Below, piece after piece: positions 7,282 to 15,629 of a stretch of DNA of 57,418 nt (position 1 is the first letter of the stretch; each line of letters opens with the position of its first letter). Below the pieces are notes generated by a model. That model had not been told where the DNA came from. It saw nothing but the letters and a program-made list of their open reading frames with translations, and did no database searches. The DNA is taken from positions 1 through 57,418 of the forward strand of contig DXIU01000076.1 of NCBI GenBank assembly GCA_019112765.1. The letters are read 5' to 3'. This DNA comes from Candidatus Mediterraneibacter norwichensis (GTDB taxonomy: Bacteria > Bacillota > Clostridia > Lachnospirales > Lachnospiraceae). The translations under genes were made by a program, and so were the position numbers.

Positions 7282-7466
7282 ATGTGGGGAATCTTCCGTG
7301 TAATGAAGCATTCCATCCGGTGCAGATGCAAAGAAATCTGCGGAAGAATATTCAGAGGCAGAAAGTAAAGGATTAAATTTCCCGGCTGCTTTTGATAAAA
7401 AAGGCGTGCCGCTCCACCAAATCTCCATATTTCTGTGCTACACTGCCCATCAGGGAGGTGCGCGGG

Positions 7467-8147
7467 ATGCCGAAAACGATTTTGATTATTGAAGATGAGA
7501 AGCCCATCCAGAATATTATCCGGGCATTTCTGGAGGACGCCGGATACCGGGCTGTGTCCGCGGATGACGGCGCGGAGGGAATCGCCAGATTCCGCGAATG
7601 CCGTCCGGATCTGGTTCTGCTTGATATATTACTGCCGAAGATAAACGGCTTTGCCGTGTGCGAAATGATCCGGAAAGAAAGCAGTACGCCTGTTATTATG
7701 CTTACGGCGCTGGATGACGATTTCAGCCAGATGAAAGGCTTCGACGCTCTGGCGGACGACTATATAACAAAGCCTTTTTCCATGCCTCTGGTTGTGCGGC
7801 GGATTGAAGCGGTGCTGCGCCGTATGGAGAAAGGCGGCGCCGGAGAGGAAGATACACAGCTGCGTTATCGGGATATTGTAATGGATCCGGATAATTATGA
7901 TGTATCTGTCGGCGGAGAAAATGTTTCTCTGACAGCCCGTGAGTTTGAGATTCTCCGGCTTCTGATGGAAAATCAGGGGCGGGTATTCTCAAGAGAAAGT
8001 CTGCTTGACAGCATCTGGGGATATGATTATTTCGGAGATGAAAAGATCGTAAACACGCATATAAAAAACATCCGCAGGAAACTGGGCGGGGATTATATTG
8101 AGACGGTCAGAGGGGTGGGGTACAGAATTGAGAAAGAGAATCCGTGA
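7467..8147 (+). CDS. OmpR/PhoB family response regulator
   Basis: 226 residues from ATG 7467, behind GGGAGG. The upstream in-frame start at 7392 lies in the degenerate region and is rejected. Receiver domain about 1-115: ILIIEDEK acidic pair, phosphoacceptor Asp in PDLVLLDILLPKINGF, T in MLTALDDD, and K in YITKPFS. The winged-helix DNA-binding domain is about 130-224 (LTAREFEILRLLMENQGRVF, then SLLDSIWGYDYFGD, then VRGVGYRI). It overlaps the kinase gene by 20 bp and precedes an ABC exporter operon, which it probably controls. Confidence 0.93.
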   Translation: MPKTILIIEDEKPIQNIIRAFLEDAGYRAVSADDGAEGIARFRECRPDLVLLDILLPKINGFAVCEMIRKESSTPVIMLTALDDDFSQMKGFDALADDYITKPFSMPLVVRRIEAVLRRMEKGGAGEEDTQLRYRDIVMDPDNYDVSVGGENVSLTAREFEILRLLMENQGRVFSRESLLDSIWGYDYFGDEKIVNTHIKNIRRKLGGDYIETVRGVGYRIEKENP

Positions 8148-9489
8148 AAGCATTCAGGCGAAAACATTTATTGCCATGCTGGCTCTTCTGGCCGGCTGCT
8201 GTATTATTATTTACGGGATGGTTCTGATTTTTCTGCCGAAAAACTACCGGACTGAGATGGAGGGCCAGGTAACGGAGGACTTCTATGAGCTGACGGAGAC
8301 GCTGGAGGCGGAGGGCTGGGAGGCAAGTTCTGACAGGATTCTGGAATTTTCCATGAAAAATAACGCCTCGGTCAGGATTGATGATGAAAGCGGGGGAAAT
8401 GTGTTCGGAGTCAACTTCGCGGATGATGAGGCAGGGGAAACGCCTGCAAAATCCCTGAGCTGTTCAGCGTCCTTTGCGGAAAATGGACAGACGTACCGGA
8501 TTTTCGCGGAGGTTTCTCTTGTGCCGGTATCTCAGTCCTATGGCATACTGCTGAACCTCATTCCTCTTATCGCGGCCATCATCCTTCTCATCTCTGTAAT
8601 GGGCGCCTTTGTCTGTTCCCGGTATTTCTCCAGGCCGCTGATCCGTATATGCAGCGTTGCCAGGCGGATGACCGGGCTGGACATGACATGGAAATGTGAA
8701 GTGAAGCGGTCCGATGAGATCGGTGTTCTGGCGGCCAGTCTGAATGAAATGTCCGACAGGCTGACGGAGGCGCTGGACAGTCTGCAGTCGGCAAATGAAA
8801 AACTGCAGCAGGACATTGAAAAAGAGCGGGAACAGGAAAAGCAGAGGATTGATTTTTTTACCGCAGTGTCCCATGAACTGAAAACTCCCATAGCCATTAT
8901 GAAAGGGGAACTGGAGGGGATGATCTGCCAGGTCGGCGAATACAGAGACAGGGACCGGTATCTGCGCCACTGCATGAAGACGGTAAATGATATGGAAGAG
9001 ATTGTGAAAGAAATTCTGTTCGCCGCAAGAATGGGCGGCAGTGATTTTCAGCTGATCCGGACAGATCTGAATATCAGCAGGATGCTCCGGAAAAGCTGCC
9101 AGAAGATAAAGGGGCGGATCGAGGACAGACAGATGCGGCTGCGCATGGAGATCGAGCAGGATTTTCATTATGAGGGGGACGGGAGGCTGCTGGAAAAGGT
9201 TTTCTCCAATGTGCTTGGAAATGCCGCGGCCTATTCCGGAGAAGGGGCTGTAATTACAGTGTCCCTGAAGAATGGCGTTTTCTGTGTTGAGAATACGGAT
9301 GCCCGCATAGAGGAAGAGGATCTGAAGAATATATTTATGCCTTTTTACCGGGTAGAGCAGTCCCGCAGCCGGAACAGCGGCGGCAGCGGCCTGGGGCTCT
9401 ATATTACAAAAACAATACTTGACCATCACGGGATTTCATATAAAATGGAAAATACAGAAAAGGGCGTGCGGTTTGCGGCGGCTTTCTGA
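8128..9489 (+). CDS. Sensor histidine kinase
   Basis: 453 residues from TTG 8128, with GGGGTGGGG upstream. A TTG at 8098 would only add residues inside the regulator gene. Architecture: transmembrane helix about 12-32, extracytoplasmic sensor of about 105 residues, second helix about 141-166, HAMP domain (RPLIRICSVARRM to LNEMSDRL), coiled coil, HisKA with the phosphoacceptor His in FFTAVSHELKTPIAIMKGE, and a HATPase domain with N-box NVLGNAAAYSG and G-box GGSGLGLYITKTI. It pairs with the upstream response regulator. The ABC genes downstream suggest it senses envelope stress or an antimicrobial peptide. Confidence 0.92.
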   Translation: MRKRIRESIQAKTFIAMLALLAGCCIIIYGMVLIFLPKNYRTEMEGQVTEDFYELTETLEAEGWEASSDRILEFSMKNNASVRIDDESGGNVFGVNFADDEAGETPAKSLSCSASFAENGQTYRIFAEVSLVPVSQSYGILLNLIPLIAAIILLISVMGAFVCSRYFSRPLIRICSVARRMTGLDMTWKCEVKRSDEIGVLAASLNEMSDRLTEALDSLQSANEKLQQDIEKEREQEKQRIDFFTAVSHELKTPIAIMKGELEGMICQVGEYRDRDRYLRHCMKTVNDMEEIVKEILFAARMGGSDFQLIRTDLNISRMLRKSCQKIKGRIEDRQMRLRMEIEQDFHYEGDGRLLEKVFSNVLGNAAAYSGEGAVITVSLKNGVFCVENTDARIEEEDLKNIFMPFYRVEQSRSRNSGGSGLGLYITKTILDHHGISYKMENTEKGVRFAAAF

Positions 9490-9518
9490 GACGTCAGAAA
9501 CCGGCACGGCAGGATCAG

Positions 9519-9552
9519 ACCGGGAGCAGAACCCTTCGGTTCGGTTCCCGGT
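9519..9552 (+). terminator. Hairpin after the two-component operon
   Basis: ACCGGGA (9519-9525) pairs with TCCCGGT (9546-9552), with AACC/GGTT adding to the stem. Only a weak T-rich tail follows, so termination may be partial and allow read-through to the ABC genes. A likely -10 for the ABC operon (TATAAT, 9698-9703) lacks a good -35, as expected for an activator-dependent promoter. Confidence 0.45.
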
Positions 9553-9733
9553 ATTTCTATGTCTGAAAAATTTTTTCAAAAAAAGTGAACCATATGAAAG
9601 GTGACGGCGAATATTTCCTGCCTGTATAAAGGAATAAAGTTCAGACAGCTCCACCGAAAATACTTCCGGACTTCATCACGGCTCCACTTTCCTCCTCTAT
9701 AATCGTCCTATCAAATACAGGAGGTTACAGACG

Positions 9734-11065
9734 ATGAATTTACTGAAACGGGCGGGGCTGTATACTCTGCGGAGCAGAGGGCGTACATTGCTTCTCTTTG
9801 CGGTACTGCTTCTTGCGGCTACATTTGTGCTGAGCGGTCTCTCTGCAATGGAGGCTTCGGAAAATACTTCCGCTAAGCTGAGAGGAACAACGGGAGCAAG
9901 TTTTACGGTGGAACGGAATCTTTCTACCGGCAGTATGAACAGCATGGGCGGAGGCATGTCTGTGATTCAGCAGGAATTTGTGACGGACGCCATGCTTGAT
10001 GAGATCCGGAAAGTGGAGGGAATCAAAGGATATACCGCCAAAGAAATCGGCTATTATAATCTGACGGATCTGTCCGGAAATCCGTACAGGATGATTTACG
10101 ATACGTCCCTGTGGGATGACACGGATCTGGATTACCAGGCAAATGTGATCGGCTCTTTTTTTACCGAATATGACGAGCTTTTTCTGAGTCAGGCATTCCA
10201 GCTTACGCAGGGACGGCACATTACAGACCAGGATGAGGACGGCATTATAATCAGTGAGGATCTGGCGGAAAAGCATGGTCTTTCCATGGGAGACCGGGTG
10301 CTGATCTACCGCCCGGACTGGGTGACCGGAGCGGTAAATGCCGGAGATAAAAGTGTGGAGGCGGAGATTGTAGGAATGTTCCGGATTCTTGCCTCCCAGG
10401 AAGACCGGAGCAGTATGGCTCCTTACAATATCTATGAAAATTATATATTTGCGCCTATGTGTGTGACCAAATCTCTTATAGACTGGGTGGATGATGAAGC
10501 TGAGCGGGAGGGGTATGAGTATGCGGATTTCTATGTGGATGACCCGGAACAGCTGGAGAGCATTATCCGCAGCGTTCAGGAAATTGACAGCATTAACTGG
10601 AATAACTTCAATGTGACAGTCAATGACGAAGTATACGAGCGCGCTGCGGGTTCTATATCAAATACAACAATTCTGATCCGGACTCTGATTATTGTTATTA
10701 TAGTGATAAGCGCAGGAGTTGTGGCTCTGTTTCTTTCCTTCTGGCTGAAAAGCCGTCTGCGGGAGACAGGCATCCTGCTGGCCATGGGAATTACGAAAAC
10801 AGCGCTGGTGCTCCAGCACATGGCAGAGACGGCTCTGACAGCAGTTCCCGCTTTTGGCGCAGCGTGGTTTGCGAGCAGATGGTCTGCCGGATGGATTACC
10901 GGTCTGTTTGAATCAGGTATCGCAGCCGGGACTGCAGCTGTATCAGAGTGGGACTTTGCGAGGGTATGCGCCGGCGGCGCGCTTATTCTGTCAGCGGCGG
11001 TTCTTCTTTCCTGCATCCCTGTTTTCAGATATAAACCCAGAGAAATTCTTTCCATGATGGAATGA
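9734..11065 (+). CDS. ABC transporter permease, FtsX/MacB type
   Basis: 443 residues, ATG 9734 with AGGAGG. A first transmembrane helix (about 19-40, LLLFAVLLLAATFVLSGLSA) is followed by a large extracytoplasmic domain of about 270 residues. Three helices follow (about 315-337, 360-385, 410-432) and the cytoplasmic end YKPREILSMME typical of FtsX-domain permeases. The extracellular part starts with a Met/Ser/Gly stretch (STGSMNSMGGGMS). It is the first gene of a three-gene exporter (permease, permease, ATPase) beside a two-component system, an arrangement like Vex/Bce antimicrobial-peptide systems. The substrate is unknown. Confidence 0.88.
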   Translation: MNLLKRAGLYTLRSRGRTLLLFAVLLLAATFVLSGLSAMEASENTSAKLRGTTGASFTVERNLSTGSMNSMGGGMSVIQQEFVTDAMLDEIRKVEGIKGYTAKEIGYYNLTDLSGNPYRMIYDTSLWDDTDLDYQANVIGSFFTEYDELFLSQAFQLTQGRHITDQDEDGIIISEDLAEKHGLSMGDRVLIYRPDWVTGAVNAGDKSVEAEIVGMFRILASQEDRSSMAPYNIYENYIFAPMCVTKSLIDWVDDEAEREGYEYADFYVDDPEQLESIIRSVQEIDSINWNNFNVTVNDEVYERAAGSISNTTILIRTLIIVIIVISAGVVALFLSFWLKSRLRETGILLAMGITKTALVLQHMAETALTAVPAFGAAWFASRWSAGWITGLFESGIAAGTAAVSEWDFARVCAGGALILSAAVLLSCIPVFRYKPREILSMME

Positions 11066-11078
11066 GAGGAGGCACAGG

Positions 11079-12440
11079 ATGAACTGGATCAGGCGGGCGG
11101 TTCTGTATAACGTCCGGAAAAAAGGGAAAACCCTTTTACTTTTTTTACTCTTGTTGGTAATTGGAATGTTGCTTTTGATTTGTTTTTCTATCCAAAGAGC
11201 TACAAAAACAGCTGCTTTGAATGTACGTCAGTCCCTGAAGGGCGCTTTCACCATAGATGCCGGAGCGTCCGGCGGCCAGCTGACGGGAGAGGTGCTGCAG
11301 GCAATCCGGCAGCTCCCGGGAATCACAGGATACAACGGACGCTCCGCCTCCTATGCAGAATATCTGCGTGAGGACGGAACACCGCTGCAGATCAGGACAG
11401 AGGGCGCCTTTCAGGTTGTGGAAGGCTTCGAACATGCGGGAAAAGTGGTAGCAGATTCGTTTACGGAGAAGGATGAATTTTTTACAGAAAAGGGATTTGA
11501 AATTGAGGAGGGGAGTCCTGTAACCGAAGGGGGAAAACATGCGGCAGTGATCCATCGCTGGCTGGCGGAGGAAAATGATCTGCAGATCGGCGATACCATA
11601 CTGCTAAGTCTGAACGAACAGATGGTATCAGATGATGTAATGACCGGGGAAGGCATTGCGGGTAAGTCTGTGCAGGCAGAGATCAAGGGAATTTTTGAAA
11701 GCACAGAACCACAGGAGGATGAGGTGCTTCTTTCTCATGTGCTTTATGAAAATACCATTTTTATTGACGTTCAGAGTTATTGCGAACTGTTTCCGGAAGG
11801 GGGAGATGCTTATTTTGAATCTGCGGATTTTCAGGTTGACGATCCGGAAAAACTGGATGCGCTTATTCAGCAGATCCGGGAGCTGGAAGGAGTTTCCTGG
11901 GATCAGTGTACTTTTACGAAGCATGCGGTGGACTATGAAAATGCCAGGAAATCTCTGGAGGCTCTGGAACAGATCGTTGTTATCCTGTCTCTGGCTGTTC
12001 CGGCTGTCAGTGCTGCTCTGCTGATCCTGATCCTTGCTATGCGGATGCGGGGCCGGGTACATGAAACCGGTGTTTACCTGGCAATGGGAATCGGCAGATG
12101 GAATATACTGCTTCAGCATCTGGCAGAGGTATGCCTGACCGCGGTCTGCGCGTTTGCCGTTGCGGCTGTCTGCAGCAGGAACATCACCGGATTCGCCGGG
12201 GAATATCTGCTGAAACAGGCTGCTGCCCCGGAATATGAGGCGGCCCGGCTAAGCGGAAATGAACAGACGGAACAGACAGAGGATCCCGTTGAACTGACGC
12301 AGATACAGGCCGGGGTAAACGGACAGGATATTCTGTTTGTGTACGGCGCCGGGACGGTGCTGATTATTTTTTCTGTGACCGCCGCGGGGATCCCCGTTCT
12401 GCGGCTGAAGCCGAAAGAAATACTGACAAAGATGAATTAA
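11079..12440 (+). CDS. ABC transporter permease, FtsX/MacB type (second)
   Basis: 453 residues, ATG 11079 with GAGAGGAGG, 13 bp after the first permease. It is a paralogue of that gene: same N-terminal pattern (MNWIRRAVLYNVRKKGKTLL), one N-terminal helix, a large extracytoplasmic domain, and three C-terminal helices (ETGVYLAMGIGRW before the second of them) ending in RLKPKEILTKMN. An extra acidic insertion (NEQTEQTEDPVELTQ) lies between the last two helices. The two permeases probably form a heterodimer with the downstream ATPase. Confidence 0.88.
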   Translation: MNWIRRAVLYNVRKKGKTLLLFLLLLVIGMLLLICFSIQRATKTAALNVRQSLKGAFTIDAGASGGQLTGEVLQAIRQLPGITGYNGRSASYAEYLREDGTPLQIRTEGAFQVVEGFEHAGKVVADSFTEKDEFFTEKGFEIEEGSPVTEGGKHAAVIHRWLAEENDLQIGDTILLSLNEQMVSDDVMTGEGIAGKSVQAEIKGIFESTEPQEDEVLLSHVLYENTIFIDVQSYCELFPEGGDAYFESADFQVDDPEKLDALIQQIRELEGVSWDQCTFTKHAVDYENARKSLEALEQIVVILSLAVPAVSAALLILILAMRMRGRVHETGVYLAMGIGRWNILLQHLAEVCLTAVCAFAVAAVCSRNITGFAGEYLLKQAAAPEYEAARLSGNEQTEQTEDPVELTQIQAGVNGQDILFVYGAGTVLIIFSVTAAGIPVLRLKPKEILTKMN

Positions 12441-12454
12441 GGAGGATCATACCC

Positions 12455-13090
12455 ATGTGTATTTTGGAACTAAAGAATGTTCAATATTCCTACAATAATA
12501 AGAAACGGATTCTGAAGGGAGTCAGCGCGCAGATGGAACAGGGAAAGCTGTATGCCATTCTGGGTCCTTCCGGATGCGGCAAGACTACACTGCTGTCTCT
12601 GCTGGGAGGTCTGGACAGTCCCGGAGTCGGACAGATTCTGTATAAAGGGCAGGATATTGCCGGAACGGGACTTGCCGATCACCGGAAAAATCATGTGGCT
12701 TTTATTTTTCAGAGCTACAATCTGATTGATTATCTGACGCCCCGGGAGAATGTGGCGCTGACATCAAAACTGCCGCCCCTGCCGATCCTGGAGCGCCTGG
12801 GTCTGAGAGAAGAAGAGACCCGGCGCAATGTGCTGAAACTTTCCGGCGGACAGCAGCAGAGGGTGGCCATCGCCCGGGCCCTGGCCAGTGAATCGCCGGT
12901 TATCCTGGCGGATGAGCCTACTGGCAGTCTGGACGAAGATACCGCCGGAGACATTACGGAAATACTCAAAGACAGTGCTCACAGGATGAATAAGTGTGTG
13001 ATTGTAGTGACCCATTCCGGTGAGCTGGCGGATCAGGCGGATGTGGTCTTTCGTCTGAAGAGAGGAGTGCTGATGCAGAATCGCTCCTGA
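12455..13090 (+). CDS. ABC transporter ATP-binding protein
   Basis: 211 residues, ATG 12455 with AAGGAGG. Walker [10 protein letters not shown] (37-45), Q-loop [15 protein letters not shown], signature [15 protein letters not shown], Walker [13 protein letters not shown] and switch His in [10 protein letters not shown]. This is the LolD/MacB-type ATPase of the two-permease exporter. It is slightly shorter than many relatives because the region between Q-loop and signature is compact. It is the last gene before a bidirectional terminator. Confidence 0.93.
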   Translation: MCILELKNVQYSYNNKKRILKGVSAQMEQGKLYAILGPSGCGKTTLLSLLGGLDSPGVGQILYKGQDIAGTGLADHRKNHVAFIFQSYNLIDYLTPRENVALTSKLPPLPILERLGLREEETRRNVLKLSGGQQQRVAIARALASESPVILADEPTGSLDEDTAGDITEILKDSAHRMNKCVIVVTHSGELADQADVVFRLKRGVLMQNRS

Positions 13091-13161
13091 AAACAGGGAT
13101 GTATCAGGGATGACTGGGAATATATCTAATAAACCAAAAGGGCTATAATATTTACAAAGAA

Positions 13162-13210
13162 ATAAAAAAATATCTTCTGAACGCAATAAAGTTTTCGGAA
13201 GATATTTTTA
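13162..13210. terminator. Bidirectional terminator
   Basis: AATATCTTC (13169-13177) pairs with GAAGATATT (13198-13206), with an A-run on one side and a T-run on the other. It works in both directions, ending the ABC operon on plus and the XRE gene on minus. Confidence 0.75.
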
Positions 13211-13227
13211 TGTGCGCCTTTTCTGTT

Positions 13228-13833
13228 TTACCGGATGGCGATTCCCACTACGGTACTGAACAGGATAAATACCACACACAACAGGATTGAACTGTTGAAT
13301 CCCATTAAATATGAAAACAGTAAAGAAAGTCCTGTTCCGAGAATCATAAATATACCATAGATTCTGCGGCCGGAAGTATCGTTCTGATTAACGGCAAAGA
13401 GACAGAGCCCTGTTATGGCAAGAGCGACGGCGGCGCCGAATATCCATGCCGCGAGAATACTTGCATGACCGGATAATACAGCCCAGAGTGCGGTTATGAT
13501 TACGACCGGATATGCAGTCCATGCAATGATACGATTGTCCTGCCGGTTTTTGTTATCCATTTCAGCCATATCAGTTATCATATATTTTAAATCAATATTA
13601 GAAATATTATCGTTTCTTTTGCTCGATTTTCCGGAATTCATCAGTTCCGGAAGAGAAATATCAAGAGCGTCAGACAGAGGGACAAGAATACTGATATCGG
13701 GAAATCCTTTTCCTCTTTCCCAGCGGCTTACCGCTTTATCTGTTACTTTCAGTTTCTGTGCCAGTTCTGCCTGTGTCATATTTTTTTCTTTCCTGCATAC
13801 TGCGATAAAAGCGCCGAATTTTTCTGCATCCAT
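13228..13833 (-). CDS. XRE family regulator with C-terminal membrane domain
   Basis: 201 residues from ATG 13833. GGAGG lies 8 nt upstream and overlaps an alternative GTG at 13842. Residues about 5-65 form the helix-turn-helix (FIAVCRKEKNMTQAELAQKL, then VTDKAVSRWERGKGFPDIS). After a polar linker, four hydrophobic helices (about 105-195) fill the C-terminal half. This architecture is common in Clostridia as membrane-tethered regulators, often of neighbouring transporters. No partner gene is evident here. Convergent to the ABC operon. Confidence 0.88.
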   Translation of the reverse strand: MDAEKFGAFIAVCRKEKNMTQAELAQKLKVTDKAVSRWERGKGFPDISILVPLSDALDISLPELMNSGKSSKRNDNISNIDLKYMITDMAEMDNKNRQDNRIIAWTAYPVVIITALWAVLSGHASILAAWIFGAAVALAITGLCLFAVNQNDTSGRRIYGIFMILGTGLSLLFSYLMGFNSSILLCVVFILFSTVVGIAIR

Positions 13834-14116
13834 GCTGTTCACCTCCTGCTGTAAAGATATAATATTTAGAATGTTTTTAAAACCGATGAAGACTTTACTT
13901 TATAAGTTCCGGAAACTCTACGGATCGTTTACCGGGGCCGATACGTTCTTCTTCAGGATTATACCGCAGCAGTAAGAAAATGACATCAGTAAATCCGGCA
14001 GAATTCCGGATTTGATATATTTTCCCGATAATTTTTCCGGTTAAGGGAAGTATATCGTAAAATCCTGGATCCTGTGATACAATAGAGACAAATTTATAAG
14101 AAAGAAGGTTTTTGTT

Positions 14117-14479
14117 ATGACAAAAGAAGTACGTGATTTTGTTATTGAAAAAACAAAGGATCTTATGGCAGCGCATTCCTGCAGTGCAGAAGCAAAAGCA
14201 GCGGCGCAGGCATGGCTGGATGCTGCCGGTACAGACAAAGAGCCGGAAGAGACAGCCAGATACATTGAGGAGCTGGAAGCTGACATTATGCCGGTAGACA
14301 ATCTGATTGCATTTGCGGAGTCAGAGATGGGCGCGAAAGTATTTGGCGGTGAGAAAGCTGCAAAAGGTGTAGCTGAACACGGACGTCAGATTAAGGCCGC
14401 AGGCGGAAAATACTGTGACTGTCCGGCATGTGCTGCTGTTGCGGCGATTCTGGAGAAGAAAGAGGAAATGTTAAAATAA
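14117..14479 (+). CDS. Small conserved CDCPAC-motif protein
   Basis: 120 residues, ATG 14117. Mostly helical and acidic. It has a conserved-looking end (AAGGKYCDCPACAAVAAILEKK) with three closely spaced cysteines that could bind a metal or form a redox pair. There is no signal peptide or membrane segment. From memory, close relatives in Lachnospiraceae databases carry a molecular chaperone Hsp90 label, but nothing here resembles Hsp90 and the label should not be copied. Function unknown. It is a monocistronic gene ending at a strong terminator. Confidence 0.7.
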   Translation: MTKEVRDFVIEKTKDLMAAHSCSAEAKAAAQAWLDAAGTDKEPEETARYIEELEADIMPVDNLIAFAESEMGAKVFGGEKAAKGVAEHGRQIKAAGGKYCDCPACAAVAAILEKKEEMLK

Positions 14480-14499
14480 GCGGCTTATAAAACAAAAAG

Positions 14500-14538
14500 T
14501 GCCCCTATAACAGAACGTTGCGTCCTGCCATAGGGGCA
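14500..14538. terminator. Bidirectional terminator before purC
   Basis: TGCCCCTAT (14500-14508) pairs with ATAGGGGCA (14530-14538), flanked by an A-run upstream and a T-rich stretch downstream. It separates two convergent genes. Confidence 0.75.
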
Positions 14539-14576
14539 TTATTAATTTGACTGTCCGCTGCGGGGACGAGGGGAAG

Positions 14577-15440
14577 TTACTGCAGTTTCTCTCCTGTCAG
14601 CATCTCGTATCCCTGCAGATATTTATCAATTGTCTTCTGCACGATATCATCCGGAAGCGTCCAGTCGTTGTCCGGGTTGGCTTTGAGCCAGTCGCGGGCG
14701 AACTGTTTGTCAAAGGAGGGCTGGCCGTGTCCCGGCTCATATCCGTCAGCCGGCCAGAAACGGGAGCTGTCCGGTGTGAGCATCTCGTCGCCCAGAACGA
14801 TATTGCCGTTTTCGTCCAGACCGAATTCGAACTTGGTATCTGCGATAATGATACCGCGGCTCAGGGCATAATCCGCGCATTTTTTGTAAAGAGCGATGGT
14901 GTAGTCGCGGAGTTTGGAAGCGTATTCTTCCCCTTTGCCCGGGAATGCCTTTTCAAGATGAGCAATGCTCTGCTCGTAGGAAATATTCTCATCGTGGTCG
15001 CCGATCTCAGCCTTTGTGGACGGTGTATAGATGGGGTCCGGCAGTTTATCGGATTCTTTGAGACCTTCCGGCAGGCGGATGCCGCATACAGTGCCGTCTT
15101 TCTGATAGCTTGCCCAGCCGCTGCCTGTAATATATCCGCGGACAATACATTCGATGGGAAGCATGTTCAGCTTCTTGCACATCATGCTGTTTCCGTCAAA
15201 TTCCGGTTTCCGGAAAAATTCCGGCATATCTTTTACATCTGTGGAAATCATATGATTCGGCAGGATATCCTTTGTCATGTTAAACCAGAACTTGGACATC
15301 TGTGTGAGCACGGTTCCTTTTTTGGTAATCGTGTTTTTCAGGATAACGTCAAAACAGCTGATCCGGTCAGTCGCAACCAGAATCAGGCTGTCGCCGTTGT
15401 CATAGATTTCGCGTACTTTTCCTTCTTTAATCGGTTTCAT
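14577..15440 (-). CDS. purC: Phosphoribosylaminoimidazole-succinocarboxamide synthase
   Basis: 287 residues, the usual length for a long-form SAICAR synthetase. It condenses CAIR with aspartate using ATP in purine synthesis. Diagnostic motifs are GKVREIY near the start, LVATDRISCFDV, IECIVRGYITGSGW, IIADTKFEFG and GDEMLTPDSSRFWP. It stands alone rather than in a pur operon. Its own promoter (15526-15554) and a GC-rich leader hairpin (15474-15508) lie upstream. No purine riboswitch core was recognised in the leader. Confidence 0.97.
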   Translation of the reverse strand: MKPIKEGKVREIYDNGDSLILVATDRISCFDVILKNTITKKGTVLTQMSKFWFNMTKDILPNHMISTDVKDMPEFFRKPEFDGNSMMCKKLNMLPIECIVRGYITGSGWASYQKDGTVCGIRLPEGLKESDKLPDPIYTPSTKAEIGDHDENISYEQSIAHLEKAFPGKGEEYASKLRDYTIALYKKCADYALSRGIIIADTKFEFGLDENGNIVLGDEMLTPDSSRFWPADGYEPGHGQPSFDKQFARDWLKANPDNDWTLPDDIVQKTIDKYLQGYEMLTGEKLQ

Positions 15441-15525
15441 TTTGTATACCTCGTCTGTTTATAATATGTTTCTGGCGGTCCGGAAGGGCTGTGCGCGGCC
15501 GGACTGCCGTTTGTGTTCCTATAAT

Positions 15526-15554
15526 AGAATAAGCAGGATGAGAATAAAAAACAA
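15526..15554 (-). promoter_or_regulatory. purC promoter
   Basis: On the minus strand TTGTTT (15554-15549) and TATTCT (15531-15526) are 17 bp apart. The leader that follows contains a hairpin, GGC-GTCCGG paired with CCGGAC-GCC (15474-15508), which has no U-run. Confidence 0.6.
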
Positions 15555-15570
15555 TACTTTTTTTATTTTT

Positions 15571-15600
15571 TTACAAAATCTGTGTGGTTTGCCTTATAAT
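15571..15600 (+). promoter_or_regulatory. Promoter for the GH3 pair
   Basis: TTACAA (15571-15576) and TATAAT (15595-15600) with an 18-bp spacer, 30 bp before the GH3 start codon and back-to-back with the purC promoter. Confidence 0.55.
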
Positions 15601-15629
15601 AGCATAAGAGAAAAAAGGAGGAACCGGCC

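Noticed and set aside
15441-15629. Purine riboswitch ahead of purC
   Set aside because: The leader has a GC-rich hairpin but none of the conserved purine-aptamer loop sequences, and no terminator switch.
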